Shown: positions 54,330-62,308 of the stretch, piece after piece
Numbering within the stretch: the stretch's first letter is position 1
Layout of the letters: each line of letters begins with the position of its first letter
DNA from: Actinomadura macrotermitis
GTDB lineage: Bacteria > Actinomycetota > Actinomycetes > Streptosporangiales > Streptosporangiaceae
Direction of reading: 5' to 3'
NCBI RefSeq assembly: GCF_009604375.1
Contig: NZ_WEGH01000001.1
Span: 2,294,001 to 2,358,000 of the forward strand
Length of the DNA stretch: 64,000 nt
Program-made: the position numbers and the translations under genes
The notes under the pieces: generated by a model
What the model was told of the DNA's origin: nothing
The model's input: the letters and a program-made list of their open reading frames with translations, nothing else
Database searches by the model: none

Positions 54330-55319
54330 ATGACCCCGACGTGGCGGATGCTCGCCCTGCCGCCCTTGGACGAAGGCCTGGTACGCGGGCTGTTCGAGCC
54401 GCTCGGCGACGAGCTGGAAGTGGTCTTCCCCGCCTCCCGCGACCGCGCCGGGCTGCACGCCGCGCTGGCGGACGCCGACCTGGTCGTCAGCGACTTCACC
54501 GGCGAGCTGGCGCTGGACGCCGCCGCCGTCGCCGCCGCGCCCCGCCTGGCGTTCGTGCAGACGCCGGGCGTCGGCACCGACACCGTCGACACCGGCGCGC
54601 TGGCGGCGGCAGGGGTGCCGGTCGCCAACACCGCGGGCTCCAACGCCCGCGCGGTCGCCGAGTGGGCCGTCGGCGCGGCGTTCGCGCTCTGCCGGCACCT
54701 GGCCTGGAGCGACCGCGCCGTGCGCGCCGGCGGGTGGCCGCAGCTGGAGATCCTGGCGCGCGGCACCCGCGAACTGCACACCCAGCGCGTCGGCATCGTC
54801 GGATACGGCGCGATCGGCGCCGAGGCCGCCCGGCTGTTCACCGCGCTCGGCGCGCCCGTCTCGTACTGGACGCGGCGGCCCCGTCCGGACGCCGTCGCGG
54901 TATACCGCGAGCTCGACGACCTGCTCGCCGGCTCCGATCTGCTCGTCCTGGCGCTGCCGCTGACTCCCGAGACGCGCGGGCTCATCGGCGCCGAGCGCCT
55001 GGCGCTGCTGCCGCAGGGCGCGCTGCTGGTGAACGTGGCGCGCGGCGGCATCGCCCCGGACGCCGACGTGCTGGCGGCGCTGGAGTCGGGCCGGCTCGCG
55101 GGCGCGGCCCTGGACGTCTTCGAGTCCGAACCGCTGGAGCCGGACCACCCCCTGCGCGCGCACGAGAACGTGCTGCTGTCCCCGCATACCGCGGGCGGCA
55201 CCGGGCAGGCACAGCTGAACATGGTCGCGGCGATGCGCGACAACATCGCGGCGGTGCTGGCCGGGAAACCGGTCGTCAACGTGGTGAACGGCGTGAATCC
55301 GCTGGTCGAACGCCACTGA
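54330..55319 (+). CDS. D-isomer-specific 2-hydroxyacid dehydrogenase
   Basis: A 329-aa NAD(P)-dependent dehydrogenase. It has a Rossmann glycine motif GIVGYGAIGAEAARL (about 155-169), the NVARGGIAPDADVLAALESG segment with the catalytic Arg, Glu in DVFESEPLEPDHP and His in LSPHTAGGT. The catalytic triad is intact. The substrate is not known; the family covers glyoxylate, phosphoglycerate and others. AGGGAGGC upstream of ATG 54330 supports the start. Confidence 0.87.
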   Translation: MTPTWRMLALPPLDEGLVRGLFEPLGDELEVVFPASRDRAGLHAALADADLVVSDFTGELALDAAAVAAAPRLAFVQTPGVGTDTVDTGALAAAGVPVANTAGSNARAVAEWAVGAAFALCRHLAWSDRAVRAGGWPQLEILARGTRELHTQRVGIVGYGAIGAEAARLFTALGAPVSYWTRRPRPDAVAVYRELDDLLAGSDLLVLALPLTPETRGLIGAERLALLPQGALLVNVARGGIAPDADVLAALESGRLAGAALDVFESEPLEPDHPLRAHENVLLSPHTAGGTGQAQLNMVAAMRDNIAAVLAGKPVVNVVNGVNPLVERH

Positions 55320-55425
55320 CCGCGGCCCTGACCGTCCCGATCGGTCACTGAAAGTATGAGTTCGGGCGCCGAATCTATAGGATCACTAAACGATCCCTTG
55401 CTCCCGACTCCATCCAAGGAGGGAT

Positions 55426-56913
55426 GTGCGGCTCGAAACCTGGCTACTCCTCGGATCCATCCTCGTACTGTGCGCCATCGCCGCGGTGCGGCTGTCCCAC
55501 CGGGCGGGTCTGCCGACCCTGCTCGCCTACATGGCCATCGGCCTGTTCATCGGCGAGGGCGGCCCGTTCCACGTCCGCTTCGAGAACTACCACCTCGCCG
55601 AGGTCCTCGGCATCGCCGCGCTCGTGCTGATCCTGGCCGAGGGCGGCATCACCACCGACTGGCGGCGCGTGCGCCCGTCGGTGCCGGCCGCCCTGTCGGT
55701 CTCCACCATCGGCACGCTCATCAGCATCGGCGTCGTCGCGGGCGCCGCCATGCTGCTGCTCGGCATGGACTGGCAACTGGCGTTCCTGCTGGCCGCCGTG
55801 CTCGCCCCGACCGACGCCGCCGCGGTGTTCTCGGTGCTGCGCCGACTGCCGCTGCCGTCCCGGCTGACCGGCCTGCTGGAGGCCGAGTCGGGGTTCAACG
55901 ACGCCCCCGTGGTGATCATCGTGGTCACCCTCAGCGTCCCGCACGCGGCCGTGCCGAACCTGTTCGCGCTGTTCGGCGTGATGGTCTACGAGCTGATCGC
56001 GGGCGGCCTGATCGGCATCGCGATCGGCTGGGCCGGCGCCGGCGCGCTGCGCCGCATCGCGCTGCCCGCCTCCGGCCTCTACCCGATCGCGGTGCTGTCG
56101 ATGATCGTCGGCTCCTACGGCGCCGCGGTCCACCTGCACGCCAGCGGCTTCCTCGCCGTCTACCTGAGCGCCCTCGTGCTCGGCAACTCCCGGCTGCCGC
56201 ACGGGCCCGCCACCCGCGGCTTCACCGAGGGCGTCGCCTGGCTCGCCCAGATCGGGCTGTTCGTGATGCTCGGCCTGCTCGCCTCCCCCGACGAGCTGCC
56301 CGGGCAGCTGCTGCCCGCCCTCGTCATCGGCTTCGTGCTGCTGCTGATAGCCCGGCCCCTGTCGGTGGCGCTGTCCACGATCGGGTTCAAGATGTCCTGG
56401 GGCGAGAAGGCGTTCGCCTCCTGGGCCGGGCTGCGCGGCGCGGTGCCGATCGTGCTGGCCACCATCCCCATGGTCAGCCACGTGCCCGGCGCCAGCAGGC
56501 TGTTCTCCATCGTGTTCGTCATCGTGGTGGTGTTCACCCTGCTGCAGGGGCCGACGCTGCCGCTGGTGGCGCGCTGGTGCCGGCTGAAGGGCGACGAGCG
56601 GGCCCGCGACCTCGGCGTGGAGGCCGCGCCGCTGGAGCAGCTGCACGCCGACCTGCTGGAGATCTCGGTGCCCCCCGACTCCCTGCTGAACGGCGTGGAG
56701 ATCTTCGAGCTGCGGCTGCCGCAGGGCGCCTCGATCACGCTGGTGGTGCGCGACGGCGAGAGCTTCGTGCCGGGCCCGACCACCGCGCTGCGCGCGGGCG
56801 ACACCCTGCTGGTGGTCACCACCGACCAGGTGCGCGAGGCCACCGAGCGGCGGCTGCGCGCCGTCAGCAGGCGCGGCAAGCTGGCCGGCTGGTTCGGCGA
56901 GTCCGGGGCCTGA
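55426..56913 (+). CDS. Potassium/proton antiporter, CPA1/NhaP2 type with TrkA-C domain
   Basis: A 495-aa membrane antiporter with 12-13 TM helices (residues 5-390). Motifs include LAPTDAAAVFSVLRRL, ESGFNDAPVVIIVVTLSV (ion-binding Asp) and ASWAGLRGAVPIVLATIP. A cytoplasmic RCK_C/TrkA-C domain follows (about 405-480, SVPPDSLLNGVEIFELRLP), which binds nucleotides such as c-di-AMP in relatives. It starts at GTG 55426, with AAGGAGGG very close. An inverted repeat GGATCACTAAACGATCC (55380-55396) lies upstream and may be regulatory. Confidence 0.88.
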   Translation: MRLETWLLLGSILVLCAIAAVRLSHRAGLPTLLAYMAIGLFIGEGGPFHVRFENYHLAEVLGIAALVLILAEGGITTDWRRVRPSVPAALSVSTIGTLISIGVVAGAAMLLLGMDWQLAFLLAAVLAPTDAAAVFSVLRRLPLPSRLTGLLEAESGFNDAPVVIIVVTLSVPHAAVPNLFALFGVMVYELIAGGLIGIAIGWAGAGALRRIALPASGLYPIAVLSMIVGSYGAAVHLHASGFLAVYLSALVLGNSRLPHGPATRGFTEGVAWLAQIGLFVMLGLLASPDELPGQLLPALVIGFVLLLIARPLSVALSTIGFKMSWGEKAFASWAGLRGAVPIVLATIPMVSHVPGASRLFSIVFVIVVVFTLLQGPTLPLVARWCRLKGDERARDLGVEAAPLEQLHADLLEISVPPDSLLNGVEIFELRLPQGASITLVVRDGESFVPGPTTALRAGDTLLVVTTDQVREATERRLRAVSRRGKLAGWFGESGA

Positions 56914-57078
56914 CCGTCGTCTCGTATCCTCGGGCCGGTGCGATCCGCCGGTCCGGGGGCGGGCGGCCCCGGGGAACAACGCCGGGGGCGCGAGCTGTTG
57001 CAGTTATCGGTACCATTAGCAGTCGTCTTGGAAGAGTGCCAGCCTGGGTCGTCCGGGCTGATGCAGCGAGGAGGAACC

Positions 57079-57441
57079 GTGCCGACGTATCAGTACGTTT
57101 GCACCGAGTGCGGCGAGCCTCTCGAGGTCGTGCAGAAGTTCAGCGACGACGCGCTGACCGAATGCCCGGCGTGCGAGGGCAAGCTGCGCAAGGTCTTCTC
57201 CGCGGCGGGGATCATCTTCAAGGGGTCGGGCTTCTACCGCACCGACAGCCGTGGCTCGGGCAAGTCGTCCTCGACGGCCGGCGCCTCGAACGGCAGCAGC
57301 ACCGCCAAGGACTCCGGCGCCAAGGACTCCGGCGGCGCGGCCAAGGCCGACTCCGCCCCGGCCTCCTCCGGTTCGGGGGACTCCGGCTCCGCCGCCAAGC
57401 CCGCGAGCACGGGCTCGTCCTCGTCGGAGAAGGTCGCCTGA
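57079..57441 (+). CDS. FmdB-family zinc ribbon protein
   Basis: A 120-aa protein. The FmdB zinc ribbon spans residues 1-50 (VPTYQYVCTECGEPLEVVQK, then ECPACEGKLRKVFSAAGIIF KGSGFY) with two CxxC pairs. A Ser/Gly/Ala/Lys low-complexity tail follows. GAGGAGGAA upstream of GTG 57079 is a strong RBS. The family is thought to be regulatory but its role is unclear. Its tail overlaps, on the opposite strand, the end of the NarJ-like gene by about 208 bp. Confidence 0.87.
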   Translation: MPTYQYVCTECGEPLEVVQKFSDDALTECPACEGKLRKVFSAAGIIFKGSGFYRTDSRGSGKSSSTAGASNGSSTAKDSGAKDSGGAAKADSAPASSGSGDSGSAAKPASTGSSSSEKVA

Positions 57442-57920
57442 CCCGCCGCCCCCACTGTCGCGCACACCGCGCCGACGGGGGCGGCATACGGTGTTCCCCG
57501 GGCGAGCAGGGCCAGGTGCAGGCGTTCCAGCGCGGCCCTGTTCGCCAGCAGCAGCCAGTCGTCCGCGCACAGGGCGGCGTACTCCAGCATGACCGGCAGC
57601 AGGTCGGGCCGCTCGCCGTCGGCCTCGTGGCCCGCCATCCGGTAGTAGTCGGGCAGCCGCGCGAGGACGCCCTCCCGGCACGCCCGGTCGGCGTAGCGCG
57701 CGAGGCGCAGCCCCTCCCCCCGGCACACCTCCAGGTAGTGCACGGCGAGGCGGAGCGGCGGCGTCCGGTCCACATGGTCCAGGAAGAGCTCCAGGCCGCG
57801 GCTCGCGGGCCCGTCCGGCAGGTCGCGGACGGCGGCGCGCAGCATCGGCCGGCGGTCGTAGAACCGCTGGTCCGGATACCGCAGCAGCAAGGCCGCCGCC
57901 CGCCACACCACGACGTGCAC
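57234..57920 (-). CDS. NarJ-like nitrate reductase assembly chaperone, orphan
   Basis: A 228-aa protein from GTG 57920. Its helical segments (VVWRAAALLLRYPDQRFYDR, LAVHYLEVC, LPDYYRMAGHEADGERPDLL PVMLEYAAL, LLALLARGTPYAAPVGAVCA) match NarJ/NarW chaperones that help load molybdenum cofactor into respiratory nitrate reductase. The natural end would be near residue 175. The rest is acidic, low-complexity sequence antisense to the fmdB tail, suggesting the original stop was lost. No narGHI is in the window. An ATG at 57983 would extend the start. Confidence 0.65.
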   Translation of the reverse strand: MHVVVWRAAALLLRYPDQRFYDRRPMLRAAVRDLPDGPASRGLELFLDHVDRTPPLRLAVHYLEVCRGEGLRLARYADRACREGVLARLPDYYRMAGHEADGERPDLLPVMLEYAALCADDWLLLANRAALERLHLALLARGTPYAAPVGAVCATVGAAGQATFSDEDEPVLAGLAAEPESPEPEEAGAESALAAPPESLAPESLAVLLPFEAPAVEDDLPEPRLSVR

Positions 57921-58131
57921 TTCCGCCCCCGAAACCCCGAAGTGACCGCGTTCGGCTTCCTTCCCGTGACACTCCGTGTTCATGCGGACGCAACCAGGCG
58001 GACGCCGGGACGGCCCGCCGCGACCGGGTCCCGGCTCCGCCGTCCAAGATCATCGGCCCGGTCCCCCGAAGTTATCCACAGCCGCCGCCGCACCTGCCGG
58101 ACGCCCGCCGCGGCTGGCTAGGGTCGGCGGC

Positions 58132-58941
58132 ATGACCACTACCAACGCCGAGATCGGCGTCATCGGCGGCTCGGGCTTCTACTCCTTCCTCGACGACGTC
58201 GAGGAGGTCCGGATCGACACCCCCTACGGCCCGCCCAGCGACCCGGTCGCGATCGGGGAGCTGGCCGGCCGCCGGGTCGCCTTCCTGCCCCGGCACGGCC
58301 GCGACCACCGCTTCCCGCCCCACAAGATCCCCTACCGGGCCAACCTGTGGGCGCTGCGCTCCCTGGGCGTGCGCACCGTCCTCGCCCCGAGCGCGGTCGG
58401 CTCCCTCACCCCCGGCCTCGGGCCGGGCGCGCTGGCCGTCCCCGACCAGCTCATCGACCGCACCTCGGGCCGCGCGCAGACCTACTACGACGAGGGCGCG
58501 GCCGTCCACGTGTCCTTCGCCGACCCCTACTGCCCGGCGGGCCGCCGCACCGCCGTCGCCGCGGCCCGCACGGCCGGCTGGGAGCCCGTCGACGGCGGCA
58601 CCCTCGTCGTCATCGAGGGCCCCCGGTTCTCCACCCGCGCCGAGTCCCGCTGGTTCGCCGCGCAGGGCTGGACCCTGGTCGGCATGACGGGCCACCCCGA
58701 GGCCGTCCTCGCCCGCGAGCTGGCCCTCTGCTACACCCCCCTCTGCCTGGTCACCGACCTGGACGCCGGCATCGAGGAGGGCGAGGGCGTCACGCACCAG
58801 GAGGTGCTGCGGGTGTTCGGCGCGAACATGACCCGCCTGCGCGACCTGGTGGCCGACGTCATCAAGGCCCTGCCCGCCGACCGCGCCTGCCCCTGCCCCC
58901 ACGCCCTGGACGACCTGGAGCTCCCCCTGGAACTCCCGTGA
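58132..58941 (+). CDS. mtnP: S-methyl-5'-thioadenosine phosphorylase
   Basis: A 269-aa purine phosphorylase family 2 protein. GVIGGSGFYSFL, FLPRHGRDHRFPPHKIPYRA, LAPSAVGSLTPGLGPGALAV PDQ, IEGPRFSTRAESRWF and GMTGHPEAVLARELALCY are family signatures. It cleaves methylthioadenosine with phosphate in methionine salvage. A GTGA overlap with the SAF gene follows. Some homologues act on inosine or other nucleosides, so the substrate is likely but not certain. Confidence 0.86.
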   Translation: MTTTNAEIGVIGGSGFYSFLDDVEEVRIDTPYGPPSDPVAIGELAGRRVAFLPRHGRDHRFPPHKIPYRANLWALRSLGVRTVLAPSAVGSLTPGLGPGALAVPDQLIDRTSGRAQTYYDEGAAVHVSFADPYCPAGRRTAVAAARTAGWEPVDGGTLVVIEGPRFSTRAESRWFAAQGWTLVGMTGHPEAVLARELALCYTPLCLVTDLDAGIEEGEGVTHQEVLRVFGANMTRLRDLVADVIKALPADRACPCPHALDDLELPLELP

Positions 58942-59537
58942 GCGGGACCGTGGGCGGGACCGTGGGCGTGGCGCTGGGGCGGCGGCGCCGGGGGCTGGCG
59001 GCGCTGTTCGCCGCGGCGGCGGCCGGGTTCGGCCTGCTGGCGCTGCGGCCGCCCCCGCCTCCGGCGGTGCCGGTGGTGGCGGCCGCCCGGGACCTGCCGG
59101 CCGGGGCCCGGGTGCGGGCCGCCGACCTGCGGACCGTCGCCCTGCCGCCCGCGGCGGTCCCCGACGGGCTGCTCCGCGCCCCGGCGGGCCGGGTGCTGAC
59201 GGGGCCCATGCGCCGCGGCGAGCCCTTCACCAGCGCGCGGGTCCTCGGCGACGGGCTGCTGCGCGGCCACGGGCCCGGCACGGTCGCGGCGCCGGTGCGG
59301 ATCGCCGACGCGGACTCGGTCCGCCTGCTGCGGCCCGGCGACCGGGTGGACGTGCTGGCCGCCCCGGCGGGCGGGCGCGCCCGGCTGCTGGTCTCCGGCG
59401 TGCCCGTCCTGGCGATCCCGCGGTCGCCGCCCGGCGGGGAGCGCGGCGCCCTGGTCGTGCTGGCCACCGGCCGGGACGAGGCGGCCGCCCTCGCGGGCGC
59501 CGGCGCCGTTCTCTCGGTGACCGTCGGCGGGCATTGA
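58938..59537 (+). CDS. SAF-domain (CpaB/RcpC-like) membrane protein
   Basis: A 199-aa protein starting at GTG 58938, overlapping mtnP. A basic start and single TM segment (about 17-37) precede a SAF domain (VPVVAAARDLPAGARVRAAD L, PMRRGEPFTSARVLG) and an RcpC-like part (VRLLRPGDRVDVLAAP). SAF/CpaB proteins occur in Flp/Tad pilus systems, but no other tad gene is here. Its coupling to a phosphorylase gene is odd but common in actinomycetes of this type, as far as I recall. Role unknown. Confidence 0.8.
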   Translation: MSGTVGGTVGVALGRRRRGLAALFAAAAAGFGLLALRPPPPPAVPVVAAARDLPAGARVRAADLRTVALPPAAVPDGLLRAPAGRVLTGPMRRGEPFTSARVLGDGLLRGHGPGTVAAPVRIADADSVRLLRPGDRVDVLAAPAGGRARLLVSGVPVLAIPRSPPGGERGALVVLATGRDEAAALAGAGAVLSVTVGGH

Positions 59538-59589
59538 TAACCTCGGAGGGTTACTCTCTGATCGCAAAAAGTCACTGACAGAGGTGTCC

Positions 59590-59988
59590 ATGAGCGGCTT
59601 CAAGAAGTTCCTGCTGCGCGGCAACCTGATCGAGCTGGCCGTCGCGGTGGTCATCGGCGCGGCCTTCACCGGGCTGGTCAACGCGCTCGTCAAGTCGTTC
59701 ATCGAGCCGCTGATCGCCCTCATCGGCGGCCAGCCGGACTTCAGCGGCCTGGCCGTGACGATCGGCGGCACGAAGTTCCCCTACGGCGTCTTCATCACCG
59801 CCGCGATCTCGTTCCTGATCATCGCCGCCGTCGTCTACTTCCTCGTCGTGCTGCCCACGACCAAGCTGCTCGAACGGCTCACCCGGGCCGAGGAGGCCGG
59901 CGAGCGCGAATGCCCCGAATGCAGGTCCGAGGTTCCCGTCAAGGCGACCAGGTGCAGGTTCTGCACCTCTTCGCTCGTTCCCGCATGA
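59590..59988 (+). CDS. mscL: Large-conductance mechanosensitive channel MscL with C-terminal zinc ribbon
   Basis: A 132-aa channel. FKKFLLRGNLIELAVAVVIG AAF is the MscL TM1 with its N-terminal amphipathic helix, and YGVFITAAISFLIIAAVVYF is TM2. After a short cytoplasmic helix the C-terminus ends in a CPEC...CRFC zinc ribbon (about 112-127) instead of the usual charged bundle. It releases osmolytes on hypo-osmotic shock. ATG 59590 is preferred with AGAGGTG upstream; a GTG two codons earlier is possible. Confidence 0.88.
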   Translation: MSGFKKFLLRGNLIELAVAVVIGAAFTGLVNALVKSFIEPLIALIGGQPDFSGLAVTIGGTKFPYGVFITAAISFLIIAAVVYFLVVLPTTKLLERLTRAEEAGERECPECRSEVPVKATRCRFCTSSLVPA

Positions 59989-60013
59989 CCGGTCATGAAG
60001 CCCGCCGCGCCGG

Positions 60014-60043
60014 GTAGGGGGTCGGCGTAACACGACCCCCTAC
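60014..60043. promoter_or_regulatory. Perfect hairpin in the leader between the two mscL genes
   Basis: An 11-bp perfect stem (GTAGGGGGTCG with CGACCCCCTAC) and an 8-nt loop end 19 bases before the second mscL ATG, just ahead of its RBS (GCAGGAG). It could be a terminator of the first gene or a leader structure affecting translation of the second. Confidence 0.55.
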
Positions 60044-60061
60044 CTACGCAGGAGTACGCCC

Positions 60062-60475
60062 ATGGGCGGTTTTAAGAAGTTCCTCTTCCGGGGGAACCTG
60101 GTGGACCTGGCCGTCGCGGTCGTCGTGGGAGCCGCCTTCGCCTCGCTGGTCACCGACTTCACGAAATCGTTCATCGCGCCGCTGATCTCCCTGCTCGGCG
60201 GCGAGCCCGACTACACCCGGCTGTCCGTCAAGATCAACGACACCACGTTCCCCTACGGGATCTTCGTCACCTCGGCGATCACGTTCTTCATCACGTCCGC
60301 GATCGTCTACTTCATCGTGGTGCTGCCCACCGCCAAGATCATCGAGCGGCTGGACCGGCACAAGGACGTCACCGAGCGCCCGTGCCCGCAGTGCCTCAGC
60401 GACATCCCCGTCAAGGCCCGCCGCTGCCGCTACTGCACCTCCGAGGTCCTGCCCGCCACCGAGGCCCCGGTCTAG
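60062..60475 (+). CDS. mscL: Second MscL paralogue with C-terminal zinc ribbon
   Basis: A 137-aa MscL paralogue of the upstream gene. TM1 (FKKFLFRGNLVDLAVAVVVG), TM2 (YGIFVTSAITFFITSAIVYF) and a CPQC...CRYC zinc ribbon are conserved. The periplasmic loop and cytoplasmic linker differ, so duplication is not recent. Its 3' end overlaps the carboxypeptidase gene by 4 bp, tail to tail. Confidence 0.88.
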   Translation: MGGFKKFLFRGNLVDLAVAVVVGAAFASLVTDFTKSFIAPLISLLGGEPDYTRLSVKINDTTFPYGIFVTSAITFFITSAIVYFIVVLPTAKIIERLDRHKDVTERPCPQCLSDIPVKARRCRYCTSEVLPATEAPV

Positions 60476-61524
60476 CGGTCTCCGTCGGTGCCGTACTCCC
60501 AGTGCCACGGCTCGAACGGGTTGCTGTAGGCCCAGGCCGGGTGCAGCCACCCGAACCGCTTGGAGTTGGCCTCCATCCAGTTGAACTGGGCGGACCCTGA
60601 GTTCTGCACCCCGCCGCACAGGTCGACGGCCTGCCCCTTGCCGTGGTTGCTGGTCCCCGGCACCGCCGCGAACCCGGGCCGCTCGGCGTAGACGCGGTGC
60701 TGGTCGGCCAGGCTCCGGTAGGAGGACGTCACGCACATCGCGTGCCCGAACCGCTTCCGGTAGGCGGCGTTCAGCTTGTAGAAGGCCAGCGCCGCGTCGG
60801 CCCGCAGCTGTGCCCCCTTCTGCGGGAGGGGGCACAGGTACTTGTCCGGGATCAGCCCGTTGGGGAACCGCTTGGCCCCGGCCGCGAGGCTGCGGTCGCA
60901 GCCGAGCTCCAGCCGCTTGTCCGGGCTCACCTTGGCCAGCAGCGCGGTGAGCTGCCGGGTGATCTTCTCGGACCGGTCCTTGAGGTCGTCCACCTGCTTT
61001 TGCACCTTGGCCTGCTCGACCGCGTTGCGCGCCTGCAGGTCCTGGGCGCTCGCCGCGAGGTCCTGCCGGCGCTTCTGCAGCTCGCCCGCCCGCTTGACCA
61101 GCTCCTGCTGGCCGCTCGCCAGATGGGTCAGGTCGGCCGTCGACCGCAGCGCCTGGGCCGGGTCGCCGCCGCCGAAGACCGCCATGGACCCCGCCGCGCC
61201 GGGCTGCTGGTAGGTGGCGTTCGCCAGCCGGGCCAGCGGCTCGCGGATCCGGTCCAGGTCGGCCTCGGCCGCCGCCAGGTCCTTCAGGGTCTGCCGGAGC
61301 CGGTCCTGGGAGCGCTCAAGCTCCCGCCTGCGCTGCTCCATCTGCCCGGTGGCCTTCTCCAGGTCCGCCCGGGCCTTGGCGGCCTCGCGCCGCAGTCCGT
61401 CCAGCGAGTCGTCGGGGCCGGTGGCCCGCCCGGGGGTCGCGCCGAGCATCGTCATCACCAGGAAGACCGCAGTCAGCACCGCCGACCGGGGGGTTGGCAC
61501 GGTGGTTTTCCTCCTGATGCCCAA
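60472..61524 (-). CDS. Secreted D-alanyl-D-alanine carboxypeptidase (VanY-type) with coiled coil
   Basis: A 350-aa exported protein: signal peptide (SAVLTAVFLVMTMLGATPGR ATG), a long coiled coil (about 43-190, Lys/Arg/Glu/Gln-rich), then a VanY/D-Ala-D-Ala carboxypeptidase domain. Metal-binding motifs SSYRSLADQ, GTSNHGKGQAVDL and EPWHWEYG are intact (His, Asp, His). It trims peptidoglycan stem peptides. The coiled coil resembles hydrolase-activator proteins, so it may be localised to division sites (inference). Confidence 0.88.
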   Translation of the reverse strand: MGIRRKTTVPTPRSAVLTAVFLVMTMLGATPGRATGPDDSLDGLRREAAKARADLEKATGQMEQRRRELERSQDRLRQTLKDLAAAEADLDRIREPLARLANATYQQPGAAGSMAVFGGGDPAQALRSTADLTHLASGQQELVKRAGELQKRRQDLAASAQDLQARNAVEQAKVQKQVDDLKDRSEKITRQLTALLAKVSPDKRLELGCDRSLAAGAKRFPNGLIPDKYLCPLPQKGAQLRADAALAFYKLNAAYRKRFGHAMCVTSSYRSLADQHRVYAERPGFAAVPGTSNHGKGQAVDLCGGVQNSGSAQFNWMEANSKRFGWLHPAWAYSNPFEPWHWEYGTDGDR

Positions 61525-61583
61525 TTACACATGGCCGCAGGCACGTTACTACAGGTTCACCGGTGGCTTGCGTCCATCCGCCC

Positions 61584-61976
61584 TCACCGGCGCCGGCGGC
61601 ACATCCTGTCGAGGAACGGGAGCCCCTCCCAGGGACAGGGCCGGCCGTGCGTGGGCGGGCCGCCCCGCCGCTTGGGCGCGGTCTTCGCCTTGGGCTTCAC
61701 CGGCGCCCGCTCGGCCTTCCGCGTCGGCTGCGGCTTCGGCTTGGCCTTGGGCGGCACGGACGACCCGAACGTCGGATGGCTCTCCGGCGCCTTCGGCGCC
61801 ACGGCCACGGTGCTCTCCACCCGCTGGGTGGGCGTCTTCGCCGGCTCTCCCCGCATCCCGAACGCCACGACGCCGAGCAGCACGAGAACGGCGAGCACGC
61901 CGCCCGCCCAGGCGAGCCACTTCCGGCTCCCCTGGTCGCCCTCGACCTGTCCCTGCCCTCGATGCCGACCCGTCAC
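61584..61976 (-). CDS. Small single-pass membrane protein with basic Pro-rich tail
   Basis: A 130-aa protein from GTG 61976. A short basic cytoplasmic part, one TM segment (WLAWAGGVLAVLVLLGVVAF, about 22-41) and a Pro/Lys-rich extracellular tail ending in GLPFLDRMCRRRR. No family is recognised. An upstream in-frame start (62033) would add a non-conserved N-terminus. It lies 60 bp upstream of the carboxypeptidase gene on the same strand, so a cell-wall link is possible. Confidence 0.6.
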   Translation of the reverse strand: MTGRHRGQGQVEGDQGSRKWLAWAGGVLAVLVLLGVVAFGMRGEPAKTPTQRVESTVAVAPKAPESHPTFGSSVPPKAKPKPQPTRKAERAPVKPKAKTAPKRRGGPPTHGRPCPWEGLPFLDRMCRRRR

Positions 61977-62123
61977 GGCACCGAAGCGTACCGATTCGCC
62001 TCTTCTGGGCCTAGTGGCCCACCCGCAAACCACCCCGCCCCGCCCATAAGGGCGAGCATCACCGGCCCCGTTCCCCTACCCTGTAGGTGCGGTCCGCTAC
62101 GCTCTTGCGTCGAACACCGCCCA

Positions 62124-62196
62124 GCCTCCGTAGCTCAGGGGATAGAGCACCGCTCTCCTAAAGCGGGTGCCGCAGGTTCGAATCCTGCCGGGGGCA
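62124..62196 (+). tRNA. tRNA-Arg (anticodon CCT)
   Basis: A standard 73-nt cloverleaf: acceptor GCCTCCG/CGGGGGC, D-arm GCTC/GAGC, anticodon stem CCGCT/AGCGG with loop CTCCTAA, T-arm GCAGG-TTCGAAT-CCTGC, discriminator A. CCA is not encoded. It decodes AGG. The 3' end is followed by a tyrosine integrase gene, marking it as the attachment site of an integrated element. Confidence 0.93.
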
Positions 62197-62225
62197 CCGG
62201 CCTCGAAAGAGGCACTGAACAGGCA

Positions 62226-62255
62226 GAACGGCCCCGGATCACTCCGGGGCCGTTC
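62226..62255. terminator. Hairpin terminator after tRNA-Arg
   Basis: A perfect 13-bp stem (GAACGGCCCCGGA with TCCGGGGCCGTTC) and TCAC loop lie 30 bases after the tRNA and 54 bases before the integrase stop, so it can end transcription from both directions. Confidence 0.75.
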
Positions 62256-62284
62256 TCGATTTCGGGGGTCGGCGCGGGCCTGGT

Positions 62285-62302
62285 TGGCACATTGATGGCA
62301 CA
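62285..62302. repeat. Direct repeats TGGCACA near attL
   Basis: TGGCACA occurs at 62285-62291 and 62296-62302, 11 bp apart, just before the integrase stop and after tRNA-Arg. Short direct repeats in this place often are arm-type integrase binding sites; that is inference here. Confidence 0.45.
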
Positions 62303-62308
62303 AACGGC

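Noticed and set aside
55320..55425. Riboswitch (c-di-AMP type) before the antiporter
   Set aside because: Only a short inverted repeat is visible in about 100 bases; the conserved ydaO-type core is not recognisable.
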